DNA from: JACVRW01 sp963825345
GTDB taxonomy: Bacteria > Actinomycetota > Thermoleophilia > Solirubrobacterales > Thermoleophilaceae
Reading direction: 5' to 3'
Assembly (NCBI GenBank): GCA_963825345.1
Contig: CAWGSQ010000005.1
Coordinates: forward strand, 1-64,000
DNA length: 64,000 nt
The position numbers and the translations under genes are program-made. Under the pieces are notes generated by a model. It had not been told where the DNA came from and ran no database searches. It was given only the letters and a program-made list of their open reading frames with translations. This document shows, piece by piece, positions 60,614 through 64,000 of this stretch; position 1 is the stretch's first letter, and each line of letters starts with the position of its first letter.

Positions 60614-61966
60614 GTGGCCGAGCAGAACGGATTGTCAGACCTCGGGCGGGGCCCGGGTTACGAGAGCCCTGAGTACAAGGCGTTCCGGCGGGCGGTCGTG
60701 AAGGGGGATGTCTCCTTCCACCAGGTGGCGAGCGCCTGGTTTGACTGGCACTGGGGCCCGGACGACTGCCCGGATTGCTTCGGCAGCGGTTGGGCGCCCG
60801 CGGTGGCGCGCGAGACCGCGAACGTTGCGCCCTCGTCGGCCGGCGGGGCGGCGACCACCGTGGTCACGGTGGCCCCGGGCTCAAACGGGACCGGCCTCCG
60901 CATGCGCTGCCCGAAGTGCCAGGGCAGGGGCCGTTACGACCCGATGGAGGGGCGGACGTCCGCCTACGAGGAGATCTTCCACGAGCTGCTCGAGACGTTC
61001 AGCGAGCAGCGCGGCGGCCTCATCACCGCCTACTTCTGCGAGAACATCCGCGTGGCCGCGGCCCTCACCGACATCTGGTCGGCCGCGGACCGCAACGATG
61101 GACCGGTGCGAACCGTCAAGGAGCTGCGCGAGGAGCGCGCCGCGGAGAAGAGGCGCAAGGCGCCTAAGCGCGCCGTCGACTGGTGCCGCGACCACTTCCG
61201 CGAGAACGCCTCGAACACCGCGATCCACATCGAGCCGACCTTCGGCGATCCGGACAGCCCGCGGGCCAAGCAGATCCTTTTCCGCTGCCTCAAGGTCCAC
61301 TACCAGGCGCTCGAGTACCTGAAGCCGAAGCCGCGCAAGATCTGCATGCGGATGACCTTCAACGTGATCACGATGCTGCTCGGCACGCTCGACAACCGGA
61401 TCGGCAGGGGCGAGCCGGCAAGCGCGTTCGACCAGAGCCACGCCGACCAGCGCACCCTCGAGCACGAGCTCGAGAGCACCGAGGCCTACTACCTCACCGC
61501 GGTCCGGCGACAGGCGCGCATCCATTACATGGTCGGGATGCTCATCGGGCTGCCGCTCGCCGGCCTAGTGGCCTACGTGCTCTACTCGTTCCACGACCTG
61601 CCCACGAACATGTCGATCGCGTTCGCGGCGGGCGCGGCCGGTGCTCTCGTGAGCGTGATGGAGCGCCTCACGTCCGGCAAGCTCGAGATGAACCACGAGG
61701 CCGGGAGGGCAATCAACGTGACGCTCGGCCTGATGCGGCCGTTCATCGGCGCGCTGTTTGCCGTGGCTCTCTTCTTCTTCATCTCGGGCGATCTCGTGTC
61801 GGTGTTCCAGCTGCCCGACGACCCGCAGACCCAGCGCTACTTCTTCGCAGGCCTGGCGTTCCTTGCCGGCTTCAGCGAGCGGTTCGCGCAGGACATGGTT
61901 GCCCAGGGCAAGTCGGCCGGAGTGGCTCAGGCGCCGCTCACGCCACAAGCTCCAGTCCGTACCTAG
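60614..61966 (+). CDS. Membrane protein with DnaJ-type CxxCxGxG motifs, unknown function
   Basis: This 450-residue protein is probably cytoplasmic at its N-terminus. CPDCFGSGWAP and CPKCQGRGRYD are two CxxCxGxG motifs, about 45 residues apart, as in DnaJ-type zinc domains. A central helical region (DWCRDHFRENASNTAIHIEP) follows. The C-terminal 150 residues contain four membrane segments (MLIGLPLAGLVAYVLYSF, FAAGAAGALVSVME, LFAVALFFFISGDLVSVF, FAGLAFLAGFSERFAQD). The last motif, GFSERF, recurs in small membrane modules of stress or defence proteins, by my recollection. The start GTG at 60614 is preceded by GGAGG. A dedicated promoter with a palindrome lies upstream. Function is unknown. Confidence 0.75.
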   Translation: MAEQNGLSDLGRGPGYESPEYKAFRRAVVKGDVSFHQVASAWFDWHWGPDDCPDCFGSGWAPAVARETANVAPSSAGGAATTVVTVAPGSNGTGLRMRCPKCQGRGRYDPMEGRTSAYEEIFHELLETFSEQRGGLITAYFCENIRVAAALTDIWSAADRNDGPVRTVKELREERAAEKRRKAPKRAVDWCRDHFRENASNTAIHIEPTFGDPDSPRAKQILFRCLKVHYQALEYLKPKPRKICMRMTFNVITMLLGTLDNRIGRGEPASAFDQSHADQRTLEHELESTEAYYLTAVRRQARIHYMVGMLIGLPLAGLVAYVLYSFHDLPTNMSIAFAAGAAGALVSVMERLTSGKLEMNHEAGRAINVTLGLMRPFIGALFAVALFFFISGDLVSVFQLPDDPQTQRYFFAGLAFLAGFSERFAQDMVAQGKSAGVAQAPLTPQAPVRT

Positions 61967-62423
61967 GTCCCGCCGCGATCGTGCGCGCGATCTCGTCGTC
62001 GTTCAGCGGAGGCGCCGGGCCGTCGTCGGTGGCGGGCCGGCCCGACTCACGGAAGAATCCGTCAATGCCGCCGGGCGTGAACCCGACGAGGATCCGGCTC
62101 GGGGTTTCCGCGGTGTTGCGGAAGTTGTGGACCGTGCCGCGCGGGACGAACGCGAACCCGCCGGGTCCGACCTTGTGCACATCGTCGCCGATCCGGATCT
62201 CGAAACTCCCGTCGAGGACGTAGAAGAACTCGTCCTCGCGCGTGTGGATGTGCGGGGGAGGGCCGCCGCCCGGCGCGGTGAGGTTCTCGAGGAAGACGAG
62301 CGCGCCCGCGGTGCTCTCGCTGGTGGCCATCAGGGTCATCGTGTCGCCGACGATCCAGAGGCGCTCGCCCTCGTATGCGGCCGAGGCGTAGCCGTGGGTG
62401 GTGGGTGTGAGTGTGGGGTTCAT
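61938..62423 (-). CDS. Cupin-domain protein
   Basis: This 161-residue small-barrel protein has GGGPPPHIHTREDEFFYVLD (motif 1: two His, Glu) and FVPRGTVHNFRNTAETPSRI (motif 2: His), the normal metal-binding pattern of cupins such as quercetin dioxygenase-like proteins. The ligand or substrate is unknown. It is divergent from the LysR gene across a palindrome and overlaps the membrane-protein gene by 29 bases at the stop. It is likely the target of the LysR regulator. Confidence 0.9.
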   Translation of the reverse strand: MNPTLTPTTHGYASAAYEGERLWIVGDTMTLMATSESTAGALVFLENLTAPGGGPPPHIHTREDEFFYVLDGSFEIRIGDDVHKVGPGGFAFVPRGTVHNFRNTAETPSRILVGFTPGGIDGFFRESGRPATDDGPAPPLNDDEIARTIAAGPRYGLELVA

Positions 62424-62456
62424 GGTGCTGATCCTGTCGCTGGGCCGGTATCAATG

Positions 62457-62484
62457 CTACTTCTGTTACTACAAGAAGCAGTAG
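62457..62484. promoter_or_regulatory. Candidate LysR operator between cupin and LysR genes
   Basis: CTACTTCT (62457-62464) and AGAAGCAGTAG (62474-62484) form an inverted repeat in the 70-base divergent gap, ten bases before the LysR ATG. LysR-type proteins commonly bind interrupted dyads of this kind between divergent genes. Confidence 0.65.
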
Positions 62485-62493
62485 AGTTGCTTC

Positions 62494-63432
62494 ATGTCGC
62501 TCGGCGACGTACAGCGGTTTCGGGCATTTGCGCTCGTGCTGGACCTCGGGTCGGTCTCGGCCGCGGCGGGCGTGCTCGGCTACACGCAGTCGGCGGTCTC
62601 GCAGCAGCTCGCGGCGCTCGAGAAGGAGGTGGGCGCCGCTCTTGTGGACCGCTCGCGCCGGCCGTTCCGCGCCACACCGGCGGGCGAGCTCCTGAGGCCG
62701 CATGTCGAGCGAGTGCTCGGCGCGCTGGGCGGAGCCGAGGCGGCGGTGGAGGACCTGCGTGGCGGCGCCATCCGCGTCCGGCTCGCCGCTTTTCCGAGCG
62801 CTCTGTCCTCATTCGTACCCACCGCCGTTCGCGACCTGCGGCGCGGACACCCCGATCTCGCTGTCCAGGTCCTCCAACTCGAGACGCAGGAGGCGATCGA
62901 GCGGTTGCGTGCCGGCGATGTCGACCTCGCCGTCGTCCACCACATGCCCGGCGCCGCTGTGCCGGAGACAGCCGGACTCCAGCGACGGCGTCTCCTCATC
63001 GACCACCTCTACGTGGTGCTTCCCGATGGTCACCGTCTGGCGCGGCGCGAGTCCGTCAGCATCGCCGACCTCGAGCGGGAGCCGCTGATCCTGCCCCGAC
63101 GAGAGACACCCGCGGGCCGTTTTCGCTCGCTGGTCGAGCAGCTCTGCGCCGAGACGGGGTTCACACCGACGGTGGCGTACGAGCTTGACGACCTGCCTGC
63201 TGTGCAGAAGTTCGTGGCGGCCGGGATCGCAGTCGTCCCCATGCACGGGCTCACGCTCGCCACCCTGCCGCCCGGCGCCACCACGCGCCCACTGGCCGAG
63301 CAGCCGGCCGGGAGCCGCACAGTCGAGGCGCTCGCGCCGGCCGCGGGGCGGACGCCCGTTGTCGACGAGCTGCTCGCGCGGCTTGCGAGCGCCGCCATCG
63401 GATACAACGGGCGTCATGAATCCGAATCGTGA
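62494..63432 (+). CDS. LysR-family transcriptional regulator
   Basis: This 312-residue protein has the N-terminal winged helix-turn-helix FRAFALVLDLGSVSAAAGVL, then GYTQSAVSQQLAALEKEVG and ALVDRSRRPFRATPAGELL, all LysR signatures. The effector-binding domain follows from about residue 90 (LPDGHRLARRESVSIADLER, then VAAGIAVVPMHGLTLATLPP). It is divergent from the cupin gene and probably controls it together with ridA, whose start lies 17 bases inside its 3' end. The inducer is unknown. Confidence 0.93.
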   Translation: MSLGDVQRFRAFALVLDLGSVSAAAGVLGYTQSAVSQQLAALEKEVGAALVDRSRRPFRATPAGELLRPHVERVLGALGGAEAAVEDLRGGAIRVRLAAFPSALSSFVPTAVRDLRRGHPDLAVQVLQLETQEAIERLRAGDVDLAVVHHMPGAAVPETAGLQRRRLLIDHLYVVLPDGHRLARRESVSIADLEREPLILPRRETPAGRFRSLVEQLCAETGFTPTVAYELDDLPAVQKFVAAGIAVVPMHGLTLATLPPGATTRPLAEQPAGSRTVEALAPAAGRTPVVDELLARLASAAIGYNGRHESES

Positions 63433-63808
63433 GGTGATCGCCGGGCCCGACGTGCCGAAGGGCATCGGGCCTTACTCGGCCGGCGTTCGCGCGGGAGGCT
63501 TCCTCTACGTCAGCGGCCAGCCGGGAACGGACCCGGCCACGGGCGAGCCCGCGGGGGACACGCTCGGCGAGCAGGCGCGCCAGGCGATGCGCAACGTGGA
63601 GGCCGTGCTGCGGGCCGGAGGCAGCCGCCCCGAGCTCGTGGTCAACGTCACCGTGCTCGTGACCGACATCAGCGAGTTCGCGCACGTGAACGAGGTGTTC
63701 GCGGAAACCTTCCCCACAGACCCGCCGGCGCGGATGACGATGCAGGTGTCGCTGCCGCTCGGGCTCTTGATCTCGATCGGCTGCGTGGCTCTCGTCGGCA
63801 CGCCCTAG
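63416..63808 (+). CDS. ridA: RidA family protein
   Basis: This 130-residue protein has GIGPYSAGVRAGGFLYVSGQ, then EQARQAMRNVEAVLRAGGSR and PPARMTMQVSLPLGLLISIG, where the arginine of PARMTMQV is the catalytic residue that marks imine-deaminating RidA proteins. RidA hydrolyses reactive enamine/imine intermediates from PLP enzymes. The start is ATG 63416, inside the LysR 3' end, so the two are coupled. The window therefore carries an imine detoxifier near aldehyde-handling genes. Confidence 0.92.
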   Translation: MNPNREVIAGPDVPKGIGPYSAGVRAGGFLYVSGQPGTDPATGEPAGDTLGEQARQAMRNVEAVLRAGGSRPELVVNVTVLVTDISEFAHVNEVFAETFPTDPPARMTMQVSLPLGLLISIGCVALVGTP

Positions 63809-63849
63809 CGGCGTAAGCTGCGCGTTCCAACCGAGCCCGAGGAGGCGAG

Positions 63850-64000
63850 ATGTACGCACGGATAGCGACGTTCGAAAGCGACCCGTCCAAGATCGACGAA
63901 GCGATCGAGCTGGTGCGCTCAGAGGTCGACTCCGACACACCGGAGGGGCTCGAGGGCGCGAAGATGATGATGCTCGTCAACCGCGAGACCGGCAAGGGCC
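63850..64000 (+). CDS. Start of an antibiotic-biosynthesis-monooxygenase-like protein (truncated by window end)
   Basis: Fifty residues are visible: YARIATFESDPSKIDEAIEL, then VRSEVDSDTPEGLEGAKMMM and LVNRETGKG. The small alpha-beta pattern beginning with a strand and helix resembles dimeric alpha/beta-barrel (ABM-type) domains. A GAGGAGGCGAG ribosome-binding site precedes the ATG at 63850. The C-terminus lies outside the window, so length and class are unknown. Confidence 0.7.
   Translation, partial: MYARIATFESDPSKIDEAIELVRSEVDSDTPEGLEGAKMMMLVNRETGKG

Overview
The window is GC-rich with short intergenic gaps. It carries gene orders typical of Actinobacteriota: pyrR-pyrB-pyrC-carA-carB-pyrK-pyrD, then mihF-gmk-rpoZ-coaBC, then rimP-nusA-ylxR-infB-ylxP-rbfA-nrnA-truB-ribF. 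The actinobacterial-type integration host factor, the DUF2795 and YbjN-like small proteins, and the style of the hypothetical proteins suggest a deep-branching actinobacterium such as Thermoleophilia/Solirubrobacterales. That placement is inference, because there is no rRNA gene here.

Layout. From 1 to about 7.6 kb lies an accessory region: the tail of a LuxR-type regulator, a family 2-like glycosyltransferase, a minus-strand DUF1800-DUF1501-cupredoxin operon and an O-antigen-ligase-like protein. All of these except the cupredoxin are split by apparent single-base indels. From 7.7 to 20.4 kb come a secreted peptide, a small zinc-ribbon protein, a large receptor-like pseudokinase with a very long charged coiled coil, an MBL-fold hydrolase, a membrane sulfatase-like protein, phosphomannomutase, an FkbM methyltransferase, a DUF6065 protein, and an ABC-2 exporter divergent from an HprK-like kinase. 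From 20.4 to 30.7 kb come CorA, a SAM riboswitch controlling a threonine-synthase-like/CysO-like/epimerase operon, a small stress-type operon with a 20-residue membrane peptide, a methyltransferase between a complete tRNA-Arg(CCG) and a tRNA fragment, an XRE-nucleotidyltransferase pair with a palindromic operator, ribonuclease Z and secreted proteins. From 30.8 to 54.4 kb lie the pyrimidine operon with a PyrR RNA site, the mihF-coaBC cluster, a few small genes, and the nusA-infB-ribF operon with a terminator hairpin directly before rimP. From 54.4 kb to the end come an alpha/beta-hydrolase/adenylate-cyclase fusion, a four-gene detoxification-type operon (VOC, GST, GNAT, aldo-keto reductase), structured intergenic repeats, a CxxCxGxG membrane protein, a divergent cupin/LysR pair, RidA and a truncated gene.

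Three points stand out. First, the SAM riboswitch sits over a PLP enzyme plus a CysO-like sulfur carrier, which suggests sulfur-carrier-dependent homocysteine/methionine synthesis. Second, four genes have no usable ATG/GTG/TTG and appear to start at CTG, ATA or GTA codons lying in four-base overlaps with the upstream stop. Third, five convergent gene pairs share a four-base stop overlap (CTAG or TTAG).

Reading caution: essential genes such as carA and nusA each contain one apparent indel. Many of the frameshifts are therefore probably sequence errors, concentrated in the first 7.6 kb, rather than gene decay.
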